64,000 nucleotides of DNA from JBBRHQ01 sp963815645 (lineage in GTDB: Bacteria > Actinomycetota > Thermoleophilia > Solirubrobacterales > 70-9). The notes beneath the pieces were generated by a model, which worked only from the letters and a program-made list of their open reading frames with translations, ran no database searches and was not told the origin of the DNA. The stretch covers positions 1,178,001 through 1,242,000 of the forward strand of contig CAWFHL010000001.1 in the NCBI GenBank assembly GCA_963815645.1. The letters are read 5' to 3'. Position numbers and translations under genes: made by a program. This document shows positions 19,407-28,644 of this stretch, piece by piece. Every line of letters starts with the position of its first letter. Position 1 is the first letter of the stretch.

Positions 19407-20885
19407 TCAGAGCGTCTCAAGCACCTCTGCTGCGGCGCGGTAGCCGGACTGGATCGCGCCGTCCATATATCCGGTCCACACGGTTGCGGTCTCGGTGCCG
19501 GCCCAGTGGATCGGCCCGACCGGGCGTCGCAGGGCCTCACCGTAGTCGAGCAGGACGCCGGGTGGCATGTAGCCGACGTAGCAGCCGCCGCTCCAGCGCT
19601 CCTCGGCCCAGCTCTTCTCGATGTAGCGGCGGGGGTGGGCGGCTCCCGACCCGAAGTAGCGGACGAAATCGGAGATGATCGCGGCCCGGCGGGCCTTCCT
19701 CGAGCGGGTGCCCCAGATGCGGGCCTGCTGACCCTCGATGAAGCCGAGGAGGATGCCGGGGCTGCCCGAGGGCGGGGTGTTGTCGAAGGTCACTCGGGTG
19801 GCGCCGATGTCGCTCGTCGCCTGGCCGGTGAGCCCGGCGTCGCGCCAGAAGGGGCGATCGTAGATCGCCAGACACTTGATCACCGATCCCATCGGGACGC
19901 GCTGGGTGAGCTGTGCGCGAAGCGCGGGGAGCCCGGGCTGGTAGTGAATCTGGCCCGCGAGGGTAGGAGGGACGGCGACGATCACCCGCTTGGCACGCCA
20001 GGTCCCGCTCGGCGTCTGCACCTCGACGCCGCCGCGCCGATGGTCGATCCTCACAACCGGCGACCTGAGGACGAGGCTGCGCCCGAGCCGCCTCGCCAGC
20101 TGCAGGGAGATCTTCTGCGAGCCGCCGACAACCCGCGACTCCTGTGCGCCGCCGGCGACGTTGATCAGGTTGTTGAAACTCCCTCCGGAGCGGATGTAGA
20201 AGAGAACGTGGAGCAGGGAGAGGTCGCGAGACTCGGCCGCGAAAACCGCGGCTATCGAGAGGTCGATCAGGTCGCGCGCCTCCTCCTGGGTGGTGTTGGC
20301 GAGCTTGAATGTCTCGAAGGTCTGCCCGTCCCAATCCTGCGCATGCGGAGCCGTCCACGGCCGGTCCAGCGGCACCTCCTGCGCCATCTGGTCGAGCTTG
20401 CCGAGAAAAACGGCGAGCTCGACCAGGCTCGGGGTGTCGGCCGGGGGGATCGCTCCGGTGTAGGTCTTCAGCTTCTGCGCCGCGTCGGAGCGGTAATAGA
20501 CGTTCTCGCCAGAGTTGTAGGTGGGGAAGATCTTCAGGCCGAGCTTCTCGATCAGCTTCAGCACGCGGTCCTGGGTTGGCCCCACCCACTGGCCGCCGAT
20601 CTCGACTACCTTGCCGCCGCCGAGCTCAAAGTTCAGGGTGCGCCCGCCGACCCGCTCCCGTGCCTCGAGAAGCGCCACCGAATGACCCTTGCCTCGGAGC
20701 CGGCGCGCCGCGCTGAGCCCCGCCAGGCCCGCCCCGACCACGACCACGTCGACCCGCTTGCGATGGCCGGCGGCGGCCGCTCCGGGCACCGAGCCCGAGG
20801 CGTAGCCGGCGGCGCCCGCGGCCGCCCCGCCGATCAGGCGGCGGCGGGTCAGGCCGCTTTCCCTCTCGCCCCTTCTCTCCGCCAC
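19407..20885 (-). CDS. Tat-exported FAD-dependent amine oxidase (flavin monoamine oxidase family)
   Basis: 492 residues. A twin-arginine signal (TRRRLIGGAAAGAAGYA) indicates export of a folded, cofactor-loaded protein. The FAD-binding Rossmann motif is VVVVGAGLAGLSAARRL, followed by ERVGGRTLNFEL; the C-terminal FAD loop is IHWAGTETATVWTGYMDGAI, characteristic of monoamine/polyamine oxidases. IGGQWVGPTQDRVL also fits the family. Substrate unknown. It ends near tRNA-Lys and starts 9 bases from the thiazole synthase stop on the same strand, so it could be at the end of the thiamine transcript, but no functional link is evident. Confidence 0.87.
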   Translation of the reverse strand: MAERRGERESGLTRRRLIGGAAAGAAGYASGSVPGAAAAGHRKRVDVVVVGAGLAGLSAARRLRGKGHSVALLEARERVGGRTLNFELGGGKVVEIGGQWVGPTQDRVLKLIEKLGLKIFPTYNSGENVYYRSDAAQKLKTYTGAIPPADTPSLVELAVFLGKLDQMAQEVPLDRPWTAPHAQDWDGQTFETFKLANTTQEEARDLIDLSIAAVFAAESRDLSLLHVLFYIRSGGSFNNLINVAGGAQESRVVGGSQKISLQLARRLGRSLVLRSPVVRIDHRRGGVEVQTPSGTWRAKRVIVAVPPTLAGQIHYQPGLPALRAQLTQRVPMGSVIKCLAIYDRPFWRDAGLTGQATSDIGATRVTFDNTPPSGSPGILLGFIEGQQARIWGTRSRKARRAAIISDFVRYFGSGAAHPRRYIEKSWAEERWSGGCYVGYMPPGVLLDYGEALRRPVGPIHWAGTETATVWTGYMDGAIQSGYRAAAEVLETL

Positions 20886-20894
20886 GCCCTGAGT

Positions 20895-21914
20895 TTATGA
20901 GAGGTCCGGCAATCCCTGCTCCGGAGTCGAGGCTTCGGCGTGGAATCTCCTCGGAATACGCCCGGCCCGCCGCGCCTCGTAGCCGGCTTCCACGGCGCCG
21001 CGCATCGCGGAGGCCATCCGCACCGGCTCGGCGGCCAGGGAGACAGAGCTGGCCAGCAGCACCCCGTCGCATCCCAACTCCATCGCCAGGGCTGCATCCG
21101 ATGCAGTGCCGATCCCGGCGTCGAGGATCACCGGGACCTCGGCGTGCTCGACGATGATCGAGAGGTTGTAGGGGTTGCGGATTCCGGCGCCCGAGCCGAT
21201 CGGCGAGCCGAGCGGCATCACCGCCGCACAGCCGGCCTGCTCCAGCCTGCGGGCGAGGACGGGGTCGTCGTTGGTGTAGGGAAGCACAGTGAATCCCTCC
21301 CCGACCAGGGTCTCGGCCGCCTCCACCAGCTCGACCGCGTCCGGCAGCAGGGTCCGGTCGTCGCCGACCACCTCCAGCTTGACCCAATTGGTCTCCAGCG
21401 CCTCCCGGGCAAGCCGCGCCGTGCGGACCGCGTCGCGGGCGGTGAAGCAGCCGGCGGTATTGGGGAGGGCGAACAGGTCGAGGCGATCGAGCACCTCGAT
21501 GACGGAGCCCTCGGCCAGCGGGTCCACACGGCGCATCGCGACCGTGACGATCTCGGTCCCGGACTCCTCCAGCGCCCGCTCCATCTGCTCCAACGAGCGG
21601 AAACCACCGGTCCCGAGGATCAGCCGCGAGCGCAGTTGCCGCCCCGCGACCGCCCAGCCCACCCCGGACTCGGCCGGGGAGGCCTCGGGGGCCGAGCCGG
21701 AGGCCGCCTCCGCGCCGCCCTGGATCGCTGCCAGCACCTCGACCCTCTGGTCCGGCGCCAGGGCGGTGGCAGCCCAGACCGCTCGGGGCAGGACCTCTCC
21801 GTCGAGCGCCACGGCGACGCCGCGTCCCTCGCTGGTCCCACTGGCCCGGACCGCGTCTTCGACGCTCGCCCCCTCCGGCAGCTCGAGGGGTTCGCCGTTC
21901 AGCTCGACCCTCAT
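20895..21914 (-). CDS. thiG: ThiS-ThiG fusion: sulfur carrier and thiazole synthase
   Basis: 339 residues. Residues 1-68 are a complete ThiS (MRVELNGEPLELPEGASV to VEVLAAIQGG, ending at the GlyGly that normally receives the thiocarboxylate). A 20-residue linker (AEAASGSAPEASPAES) leads to ThiG from about residue 90: LILGTGGFRSLEQM, the Schiff-base Lys in ETNWVKLEVVGDD, PLGSPIGSGAGIRNPYN and VPVILDAGIG. ThiG makes the thiazole phosphate of thiamine from deoxyxylulose phosphate, dehydroglycine and ThiS-borne sulfur. Fusions of this type are known in databases. The internal GlyGly implies either cleavage after the carrier or a carrier supplied from elsewhere. Overlaps thiO by four bases (ATGA). 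Confidence 0.92.
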   Translation of the reverse strand: MRVELNGEPLELPEGASVEDAVRASGTSEGRGVAVALDGEVLPRAVWAATALAPDQRVEVLAAIQGGAEAASGSAPEASPAESGVGWAVAGRQLRSRLILGTGGFRSLEQMERALEESGTEIVTVAMRRVDPLAEGSVIEVLDRLDLFALPNTAGCFTARDAVRTARLAREALETNWVKLEVVGDDRTLLPDAVELVEAAETLVGEGFTVLPYTNDDPVLARRLEQAGCAAVMPLGSPIGSGAGIRNPYNLSIIVEHAEVPVILDAGIGTASDAALAMELGCDGVLLASSVSLAAEPVRMASAMRGAVEAGYEARRAGRIPRRFHAEASTPEQGLPDLS

Positions 21915-23008
21915 GCCGCGACCCCAGCGCCGGACAGGAGCCGCGTCACCCGCTCGGCTGTCAGCGGCGCGAGCAGGACGCCGTTGCGGTGGTGCCCTGT
22001 CGCCAGGACCAGGCCCTCGAGCGCTCCCGGGCCGATTATCGGAAGGTTGTCGGGCGTCCCCGGGCGAAGGCCCGCCGCCGCGTCCTTGAGCTCGAGCTCG
22101 GCGATCTCGGGAAGCAGGCGATAGGCCTCGCGCAGCAGCTCATGGACGGCGCCGGCCGTGACCCGGGTGTCGAATCCCTGCTCCTCCATGGTCGCCCCGA
22201 CGATCAGCCTGCCGTCGGCCCGCGGTACCAGGTAGACGCGCTCCGAGGTGACGATCCGGCCGCAGACCGGCTCCGCGCCCGCCAGCTCCAGGGCCTGGCC
22301 TTTGACCGGGCGCACCGGCGGCCGCGCCTCGGCCGGCAACCAGGGCGCCTGGCCGGACCAGGCGCCCGTCGCCATCACCACTGCCGCCGCGCGCAGCTCT
22401 TCCGTCGCCGTCGCCACGCCCTCGATTCGGCCACCGTTGATCAGGCCCCTGAGGATTTCGCAGCCGTCGAGAATCTCGACGCCCTCGGCGAGGGCCGCGG
22501 TCAGCAGGGCCTCCGAGAGCGCCCGCGGATCGACGACGGCGTCCCCGGGTTCGTGGATCCCGCCGTAGAGCGAGGGGGCAAGCCCGGGCTCGAGCCGGCG
22601 GCACTCGCGGGGGGAGAGGCGCTCGCTGTCGAAGCCGAGCGAGCGCTGCAGCTCCTGCTCCCGCTCGAGCTGCACGGCCTCGTCGCGATCGAGAGCGACG
22701 TGGAGCCCGCCGCAGCGCGCGTAGCCGACCTCGAGCCCGGTGGCCCGCTCGAGCTCCTCGACGAAATCCGGATAGAGCCTCGCGCTCGCGGTGGTCATCT
22801 CCAGCAGGCGGCTCTCGCCGAAGTCGAGTTCGCCGACGGGAGCGAGCATCCCGGCGGCCACTCGGGTGGCTGCGCCGGCCGGGCGGGCACGGTCGACGAG
22901 GGCGACGTCGGCGCCCTCCCGCGCGGCTCGCCAGGCGCAGGCGAGGCCGATCACGCCGGCGCCGGCGATGATCGCGTCGTAGCTGTGCTTCTTCGATGGT
23001 GCGTGCAC
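21911..23008 (-). CDS. thiO: glycine oxidase ThiO
   Basis: FAD enzyme that oxidises glycine to the imine used by ThiG. GTG 23008 is chosen because AAGGAGCGAG lies directly before it; an in-frame GTG at 23032 would add eight residues. 365 residues. The dinucleotide-binding motif is YDAIIAGAGVIGLACAWRAA, followed by the DAO-family segments AAGMLAPVGELDF and GGLHVALDRDEA, and the C-terminal NLPIIGPGALEGLVLATGH with the substrate/FAD contact region. First gene behind the TPP riboswitch, and overlapping thiSG. Confidence 0.9.
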   Translation of the reverse strand: MHAPSKKHSYDAIIAGAGVIGLACAWRAAREGADVALVDRARPAGAATRVAAGMLAPVGELDFGESRLLEMTTASARLYPDFVEELERATGLEVGYARCGGLHVALDRDEAVQLEREQELQRSLGFDSERLSPRECRRLEPGLAPSLYGGIHEPGDAVVDPRALSEALLTAALAEGVEILDGCEILRGLINGGRIEGVATATEELRAAAVVMATGAWSGQAPWLPAEARPPVRPVKGQALELAGAEPVCGRIVTSERVYLVPRADGRLIVGATMEEQGFDTRVTAGAVHELLREAYRLLPEIAELELKDAAAGLRPGTPDNLPIIGPGALEGLVLATGHHRNGVLLAPLTAERVTRLLSGAGVAA

Positions 23009-23035
23009 CTCGCTCCTTCGGAGCCGTGCCACGGG

Positions 23036-23123
23036 ATCCCTGCGCCGGCATTACCCGGATCAGGTTCTTACGGTCGGCGGCGCCATAGCCGCCCTCTCAG
23101 CCCCGTGGCTGGCGGGCTCCCGT
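23036..23123 (-). promoter_or_regulatory. TPP riboswitch (THI-box)
   Basis: On the minus strand the leader contains the two conserved parts of the thiamine pyrophosphate aptamer: GGGGCTGAGAGGG and ACCTGATCCGGGTAATGCC, closed by GGGAGC...GCAGGGA. It ends about 28 bases before the thiO start. The SD-like AAGGAG lies between them, so control of translation initiation is plausible; no clear terminator stem with a T-run is seen. Confidence 0.95.
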
Positions 23124-23209
23124 CTCTGAAAATCCTACCCGCACCGGCCCAGTTCCGACCCGGGCCGCGATAATCGGTACATGCCCGGTCCCGCCCATGC
23201 GCCCAAGCT

Positions 23210-23887
23210 ATGAGCCTTGCGAGCCCGGAGGCCGCCGGTCCGCTTCGCCGCGAGCGGCTGCGCACCGCGCGCCTCTATTTCGTCTGTGAGGCGGAGCCGG
23301 GCGGCGAGGATCCCGAGCCGTTGCTGCGGGCGGCCCTGACCGGGGGCGTCGACATCGTCCAGCTCCGCGACAAGGGCGCGACCCGCCGCACCCTGGAGAT
23401 CGCCGGGCAGACCTTCCGCCGCCTCTGCGACACCTACAGCGCGCTGTTCATCGTCAACGACGACCCCAGCCTGGCCCGCGCCTGCAACGCCGACGGGGTC
23501 CACGTCGGCCAGGACGACGTCGCCGTCGCCGAGGCCCGGGAGATGCTCGGCCCGGACGCGATCATCGGCCTCTCGACCCACTCCGAGCAGCAGATCGCCG
23601 ACGCGGAGGGGGTCGATTACATCAGCGTCGGCCCTGTCTGGGAGACGCCGACCAAGCAGGGTCGTCCGGCGGTCGGCCTCGAGTTGGTGCGCTTCGCCGC
23701 CGAGCGCTCGAGCTTCCCCTTCTACGCGATCGGGGGCATCGACCCCAGCAGGGCGCCGGAGGTGGTGGAGGCCGGCGCCTCGCGTCTCTGCGTGGTGCGG
23801 GCGATCCGCGACGCCGAGGACCCCGGAGGCGTGGCGGCGGCCCTGCGCCAGGCCTTCTCCGACAGGGAAATCGCTCCCGGTGGCTGA
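23210..23887 (+). CDS. thiE: thiamine-phosphate synthase ThiE
   Basis: 225 residues from ATG 23210. It couples the pyrimidine pyrophosphate to the thiazole phosphate. Motifs: VDIVQLRDKGATRRTLE, LFIVNDDPSLARACNADGVHVGQDD, ISVGPVWETPTKQGRP and YAIGGIDPSRAPEVVEAGA, all canonical. Transcribed away from thiO/thiSG; the riboswitch is on the other strand, so thiE is not under it. Overlaps the next gene by eight bases. Confidence 0.95.
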   Translation: MSLASPEAAGPLRRERLRTARLYFVCEAEPGGEDPEPLLRAALTGGVDIVQLRDKGATRRTLEIAGQTFRRLCDTYSALFIVNDDPSLARACNADGVHVGQDDVAVAEAREMLGPDAIIGLSTHSEQQIADAEGVDYISVGPVWETPTKQGRPAVGLELVRFAAERSSFPFYAIGGIDPSRAPEVVEAGASRLCVVRAIRDAEDPGGVAAALRQAFSDREIAPGG

Positions 23888-24422
23888 CCGCGAGGCCAAG
23901 CGGACCGAGCGTCGCAAGCGAAAGCAGCGCGCGGCACGGGCGACGGGCGACGCCGGGCCGGACGCGATGCAGCGCGGCTACGCCAAGGCCGAGGTGCGGA
24001 ATCGCGAGGCTCGCGAGGCGCTGCCGCCCCTGGGGCAGGGTGAACGGCCGCCGGTGGTCACGGTCGGCGCCTGCTTCGCAGCGCTGATCGCGATCGTCTT
24101 CTGGATTTCGAGCGGCGTCGCCCTGTTCAGCGACGCCACCGTGAACGGCAAGCAGCCCAACCCGGCACCGTTGGCGCTGTTCGCGCTGATCATGAGCGCG
24201 ATGGCCTGGGGGATGTGGAGAGCCCGCTACTGGGCCGTGCTCGGATTCCAGATGCTGCTGGTGCTGTTCCTGCTCGCCGCGGTCGCTGGAATCGTCAACG
24301 CCAGCACCTGGCTTCAGATCGCCGGCACCACCGTTCTGATATTCGGCGGCGGCGCCCTCTTCTTCTTCATGGTCAAGGCGCTGGCGCGGATCCAGATGCC
24401 CGAGCGCCCCGGTCAGCGCTGA
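23880..24422 (+). CDS. hypothetical four-helix membrane protein
   Basis: 180 residues from GTG 23880. A basic N-terminus (REAKRTERRKRKQRAARAT) precedes four hydrophobic segments beginning with VVTVGACFAALIAIVFWISS, PLALFALIMSAMAWGMW, YWAVLGFQMLLVLFLLAAVA and IAGTTVLIFGGGALFFFMVK. I recognise no family motif. Its overlap with thiE and 26-base distance to lpdA suggest co-transcription, not a specific role. Confidence 0.7.
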   Translation: MADREAKRTERRKRKQRAARATGDAGPDAMQRGYAKAEVRNREAREALPPLGQGERPPVVTVGACFAALIAIVFWISSGVALFSDATVNGKQPNPAPLALFALIMSAMAWGMWRARYWAVLGFQMLLVLFLLAAVAGIVNASTWLQIAGTTVLIFGGGALFFFMVKALARIQMPERPGQR

Positions 24423-24448
24423 TCGGCCGTCCGATAGGCTCGCGCCCG

Positions 24449-25817
24449 ATGGCAGACCCCTTCGACGTGATCGTGATCGGCGGCGGGCCGGGCGGCTACG
24501 TCGCCGCGATCCGCTCGGCTCAGCTCGGCCGGAAGACTGCCGTGGTCGAGCGCGACAAACCGGGGGGCCGCTGCCTCAACTACGCCTGCATCCCGGCGAA
24601 GACGATGCTGCACACCGCCGAGCTGCTCGACCATGCTCGCAACAGCGCCGAGCTCGGGCTGGTGGTCGAGGGGGCATCGCTCGACTGGGAGGCGCTCGGC
24701 AAGCGCCGCGCCAAGGTCTCGGAGTCGCTCGCCGGCGGCGTGAAGATGCTCTGGGACAAGAACAAGGTTGAGATGATCGCCGGGCAGGGGTCGCTGACCG
24801 CGGACGGCAACGTCGAGGTCGACGGCCAGACCTACGAGGCCGGCAGCGTCGTCCTCGCCACCGGCTCTGTGGCGCTGCCGATTCCCGGGGTCGAGTTCTC
24901 CGAACGCGTCGTCGACACCTGGGGCGCCTGGTCGCTGCCCGAGCAGCCGGAGAGGATCGCGGTGGTGGGGGCCGGCGCCTCCGGCTCGGAGATCGCCTCC
25001 GCCTACGGGCGCTACGGCACCGAGGTGCTGCTGATCGAGATGCTTCCCCAGATCCTCCCGGCCGAGGACAAGGATGTGGTCACGGGTGGTCGAGCGCGCC
25101 TTCAAGAAGCAGAACATCACCGTCTCCACCGGCACCCCGGTCGAGAACGTCGAGGCGGGCAAGAAGTCGGTCAAGTTCAGCTACGGCGATCAGTCGGCGG
25201 AGGTCGACTACCTCTGCATCGCCGGCGGCCGCGCTCCGGACGTCGAGGGGCTGGGTCTGGGCGAGGCCGGGGTGGAGACCGAGGAGAACGGTCGAATCCG
25301 GATCGACGAGTTCCAGAAGACCAGCAACGACAAGGTCTACGCGATCGGCGATCTGGTCCGCGGCCCGGCGCTCGCCCACAAGGCGATGGAGGAGGGGGTG
25401 GTCGCGGTCGAGCGCGCCGCCGGCGCGCCGACGCACCCGGTGGACGTCGATCTGGTCGCGGGGGCGACCTTCTGCCACCCCCAGGTCGCCAGCGTCGGGC
25501 TGACCGAAGCTGCCGCAAAGGAGGCCGGGCTCGAGGTCAAGGTCGGCAGGATGAAGCTCGGTGGGGTCGGCGCGGCGACCGTCTACGACGACCGCGACGG
25601 GATCGTCAAGCTGGTGGTCGACTCCCGCTACGGGGAGATCGTCGGCGCCCATGTGGTCGGCAACCGGGCCTGCGACATGATCGCCGAGCTGGTCGCAGTG
25701 ATGGCGCTCGAGGGCGGCTACGAGGAGCTCGCCAGGATCATCCACCCTCACCCGACGATCTCCGAGGCGGTGCTCGACGCCGCCCGCGCGGTGGATGGCT
25801 GGGCAACCCACGCCTGA
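24449..25817 (+). CDS. lpdA: dihydrolipoamide dehydrogenase (E3), frameshifted
   Basis: About 455 residues from ATG 24449. FAD motif DVIVIGGGPGGYVAAIRSAQ, redox disulfide region GGRCLNYACIPAKTML (the two Cys are separated by LNYA, the C-x4-C pattern), NAD motif IAVVGAGASGSEIASAYGRY, and the C-terminal catalytic IIHPHPTISEAVLDA with His-x-His and Glu. One +1 shift near 25080 (extra G in GATGTGGTCACGG) splits it between EDKDV and SRVVERAFKKQNI. It reoxidises dihydrolipoyl groups for the pyruvate dehydrogenase complex encoded just downstream. Confidence 0.93.
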
Positions 25818-26406
25818 GCGCCCGGTCTTCTACTTCGACCTCGGGTCCCCCTACGCATACCTCGCCGCGGAGCGGATCAGCGGGCTGTTCTCCGAAGCCG
25901 GGCTCGAGCAGCCCGAATGGCGGCCGATCCTGCTCGGCGGCCTCTTCCGGCGCTTCGGCCGCGATTCCTGGGCAAACGGACCCGGCCGCACCGAGGGCAT
26001 GGCCGAGGTCGAGCGGCGGGCGTCGGCCTACGGGCTGCCGCCGATCGAGTGGCCGAGCCCGTGGCCTGGCAACACCCTGCTGGCGATGCGGGCCGCGACC
26101 TTCGCCAAGCAGACCGGGCGCACGGTCTCCTTCGCCCTGGCGGCCTTCCGCCAGGCCTTCGCTGCGGGGCTCGATCTGAGCGAGGCGGACGGAGTGCTGA
26201 TCGCGGCCGCCGCCTGCGAACTCCATCCGCGGGCCCTGCTGAAGGCGACCGGGACCGCCGGTGTGAAGGACGAGTTGAAGGCGGCGACCGAGGCCGCCGG
26301 GGACCTCGGTGTGCGGGGAGTCCCGAGCCTTCTGGTCGGCGGGGAGGTGTTCTGGGGCGACGATCGGCTGGAGCAGGGAACCGAGGCAGCCGCGCGCGCC
26401 GCCTGA
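25795..26406 (+). CDS. DsbA-fold protein, 2-hydroxychromene-2-carboxylate isomerase-like
   Basis: 203 residues from ATG 25795, overlapping the lpdA end by 23 bases. RPVFYFDLGSPYAYLAAERI is the family start and GVRGVPSLLVGGEVFWGDDRL contains the cis-Pro loop of the thioredoxin fold. The DsbA CxxC site is replaced by SPYA, the pattern of kappa-class GST/HCCA isomerases that use glutathione or another thiol as cofactor rather than redox cysteines. Actual substrate unknown. Sandwiched between lpdA and pdhA, and likely in the same operon. Confidence 0.78.
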   Translation: MAGQPTPERPVFYFDLGSPYAYLAAERISGLFSEAGLEQPEWRPILLGGLFRRFGRDSWANGPGRTEGMAEVERRASAYGLPPIEWPSPWPGNTLLAMRAATFAKQTGRTVSFALAAFRQAFAAGLDLSEADGVLIAAAACELHPRALLKATGTAGVKDELKAATEAAGDLGVRGVPSLLVGGEVFWGDDRLEQGTEAAARAA

Positions 26407-26412
26407 GATAAG

Positions 26413-27657
26413 GTGGCCAGGAGAGTCTTGGCCGATCAGAACAGCACGAAGCACGACCTGCCGGAAGCGGCCACCTGCTACGAGCTGCTCGAGCAGATGG
26501 CGCTGATCCGGCGCTTCGAGGAGGAGGCCGGGAGGCAGTACCAGAAGGCCAAGGCAGGGGGGTTCCTGCACCTTGCGATCGGCGAGGAGGCGACGATCGT
26601 CGGCACCGCCTCGGTGATGCGCGACGAGGACTACCTGATCGGGACCTACCGCACGCACGGACACGCGATCGCCCGCGGTACCCACCCCAACAACGTGATG
26701 GCCGAGCTGTTCGGCCGAGTCGACGGGACCAGTGGCGGCCGCGGCGGCTCGATGCACATCTTCGACCTCGAGAACCGCTTCATGGGCGGCTACGGGATCG
26801 TCGGAGGGAACCTGCCGCTCGCCGCCGGCCTCGGCCTCGCCGCCGACTACCGCGGTACCGACGCGGTCACCGTCTGCATGTTCGGCGACGGAGCCTCAAA
26901 CGCCGGCAACTTCGGCGAGACGATGAACCTCGCGGCGCTGTGGAGCCTGCCGGTCGTCTTCCTGGTCGAGAACAACCTCTACGGGATGGGGACCTCGGTC
27001 GAGCGGCACTCCGCCCAGACCGACCTCTCGAAGAAGGCGGAGGGCTACGGGGTGCCCGGGCAGCGAATCGACGGCATGGACGTGCTCGCGGTCCGCGAGG
27101 GTGTCGCCGAGCACATCCGCATCGCCCGCGAGGAGCGGCGCCCCACCCTGGTCGAGGCCTTCACCTACCGCTTCCGAGGCCACTCGGCGGCCGATCCCGA
27201 GATCTACCGGGAGAAGAAGGAGGTCGAGGAGTGGCGAACCAAGGACCCGATCGAGAGCTTCGCCGCCCAATGCATCGACGAGGGCGTGCTCGAGGCCTCC
27301 GACGTCGAGGAGATCCGGGCCCGGGCCGAGGAGACGGTGATGGCGGCGGTCGAGTTCGCCGACAACTCGCCGGAGCCGCCGCTCGACACCCTCTACGACA
27401 ACCTCTACGTGGTCAGCGACACGATGGGCTGGTACGCGGTCGACGAGCGCAGCCCCGAGCCCCATCGCGGCGAGCGCGAGGCCGAAGCGTCCGACAGCGC
27501 CAAGGAGCTGGCCGAGGCCGGGGCGGCCCATGCGGGTCAGCCGGCGGCGCCGCGGCCGAACCCGGCAAAGGAGGGGGACGTGGCGATCGGGGTCGAGCCC
27601 GAGGTCGCCGCCGAGGCGAGCGACGTCGAGTTCGAGGAGGAGAGCTATACCGGATGA
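26413..27657 (+). CDS. pdhA: pyruvate/2-oxoacid dehydrogenase E1 alpha subunit
   Basis: 414 residues from GTG 26413. The thiamine-diphosphate motif runs from GDGASNAGNFGETMNL to VVFLVENN. GRGGSMHIFDLENRF and YRFRGHSAADPEIYR with the conserved His are typical of E1-alpha of acetoin or pyruvate dehydrogenases. The domain ends near residue 340; the last 70 residues are an acidic, Ala/Glu-rich tail (GVEPEVAAEASDVEFEEE) not usual for the family. Substrate could be pyruvate, acetoin or a branched-chain 2-oxoacid; the linkage to lipA/lipB favours a central complex. Confidence 0.9.
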   Translation: MARRVLADQNSTKHDLPEAATCYELLEQMALIRRFEEEAGRQYQKAKAGGFLHLAIGEEATIVGTASVMRDEDYLIGTYRTHGHAIARGTHPNNVMAELFGRVDGTSGGRGGSMHIFDLENRFMGGYGIVGGNLPLAAGLGLAADYRGTDAVTVCMFGDGASNAGNFGETMNLAALWSLPVVFLVENNLYGMGTSVERHSAQTDLSKKAEGYGVPGQRIDGMDVLAVREGVAEHIRIAREERRPTLVEAFTYRFRGHSAADPEIYREKKEVEEWRTKDPIESFAAQCIDEGVLEASDVEEIRARAEETVMAAVEFADNSPEPPLDTLYDNLYVVSDTMGWYAVDERSPEPHRGEREAEASDSAKELAEAGAAHAGQPAAPRPNPAKEGDVAIGVEPEVAAEASDVEFEEESYTG

Positions 27658-27663
27658 GCTCCG

Positions 27664-28644
27664 GTGCGTATGCGGGAGGCGCTGCGCGACGCGATGGCTG
27701 AGGAGATGCGCCGCGACGAGTCGGTGTTCGTGATGGGCGAGGACGTCGGCGTTTTCCAGGGCGCCTTCAAGGTGACCGAGGGGCTGCTCGACGAGTTCGG
27801 GGAGCGCCGGGTGCGAGACACGCCGATCTCCGAGAACACGATCGTCGGCATGGGGGTCGGGGCGGCGATGGGCGGCCTGCGACCGGTGGTCGAGCTGATG
27901 ACGGTCAACTTCTCGCTGCTCGCCTTCGACATGATCATCAATCACGCCGCCTCGATCCCCTACATGTTCGACGGCAAGGTCCGGGTGCCGATGGTGATCA
28001 GGATGCCGGGAGGCGGAGGCCACCAGCTCGGCCCCACCCATTCACACAGCTTCGAGGCGATGTTCCTCCAGGTTCCCGGGCTGCTGGTCGCATGTCCGTC
28101 AACCCCCGCGGACGGCAAGGCCTTGCTGAAGGCGGCGATCCGCGACGACAACCCGGTCATCTTCATCGAGCATGAGACTCTCTACGGCGCCCGCGGCGAG
28201 GTCCCCGAAAATGGCGACGAGCTGCTGCGCTTCGGCGAGGCGGCGGTCCGCAAGGAGGGATCCGACGTGACCGTGGTCGGGATCCTGAAGATGGCCCTGG
28301 TCGCGGAGCGCGCCGCCAAACAGCTCTCGCACGAGCACGGGGTCGAGGCGGAGGTGATCGACCCGCGCACCCTGCGCCCCCTCGACCTCGACACGATCCT
28401 CGAGTCGGTGCGGAAGACCAACAGGGCGGTGATCGTCGAAGAGGGTTGGCCCCACGGGGGGGTCGGGGCGAACCTGGCGACGCTGATCACCGAGCAGGCC
28501 TTCGACCACCTCGACGCCCCGGTGCAGCGGATCACCGGCGCCGACGTGCCGATGCCCTACTCGAAGCGGCTGGAGCAGGCGGCGATCCCCCACGAGGAGC
28601 ACGTGGTCGAGGCGGCGCTGGCCACGCTGGAGGGCACGAGGTGA
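27664..28644 (+). CDS. pdhB: pyruvate/2-oxoacid dehydrogenase E1 beta subunit
   Basis: 326 residues from GTG 27664. MREALRDAMAEEM, FVMGEDVGVFQGAFKVTEGL, RVRDTPISENTIVGMGVGAA, GGGGHQLGPTHSHSFEAMF and IVEEGWPHGGVGANLA are standard E1-beta landmarks. An upstream ATG (27654) overlaps the pdhA stop as ATGA; removing one G at 27661-27662 would bring it into frame as MSSVRMREAL, so the natural start may be ATG 27654 and the sequence may carry an extra base here too. Overlaps pdhC (GTGA). Confidence 0.92.
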   Translation: MRMREALRDAMAEEMRRDESVFVMGEDVGVFQGAFKVTEGLLDEFGERRVRDTPISENTIVGMGVGAAMGGLRPVVELMTVNFSLLAFDMIINHAASIPYMFDGKVRVPMVIRMPGGGGHQLGPTHSHSFEAMFLQVPGLLVACPSTPADGKALLKAAIRDDNPVIFIEHETLYGARGEVPENGDELLRFGEAAVRKEGSDVTVVGILKMALVAERAAKQLSHEHGVEAEVIDPRTLRPLDLDTILESVRKTNRAVIVEEGWPHGGVGANLATLITEQAFDHLDAPVQRITGADVPMPYSKRLEQAAIPHEEHVVEAALATLEGTR

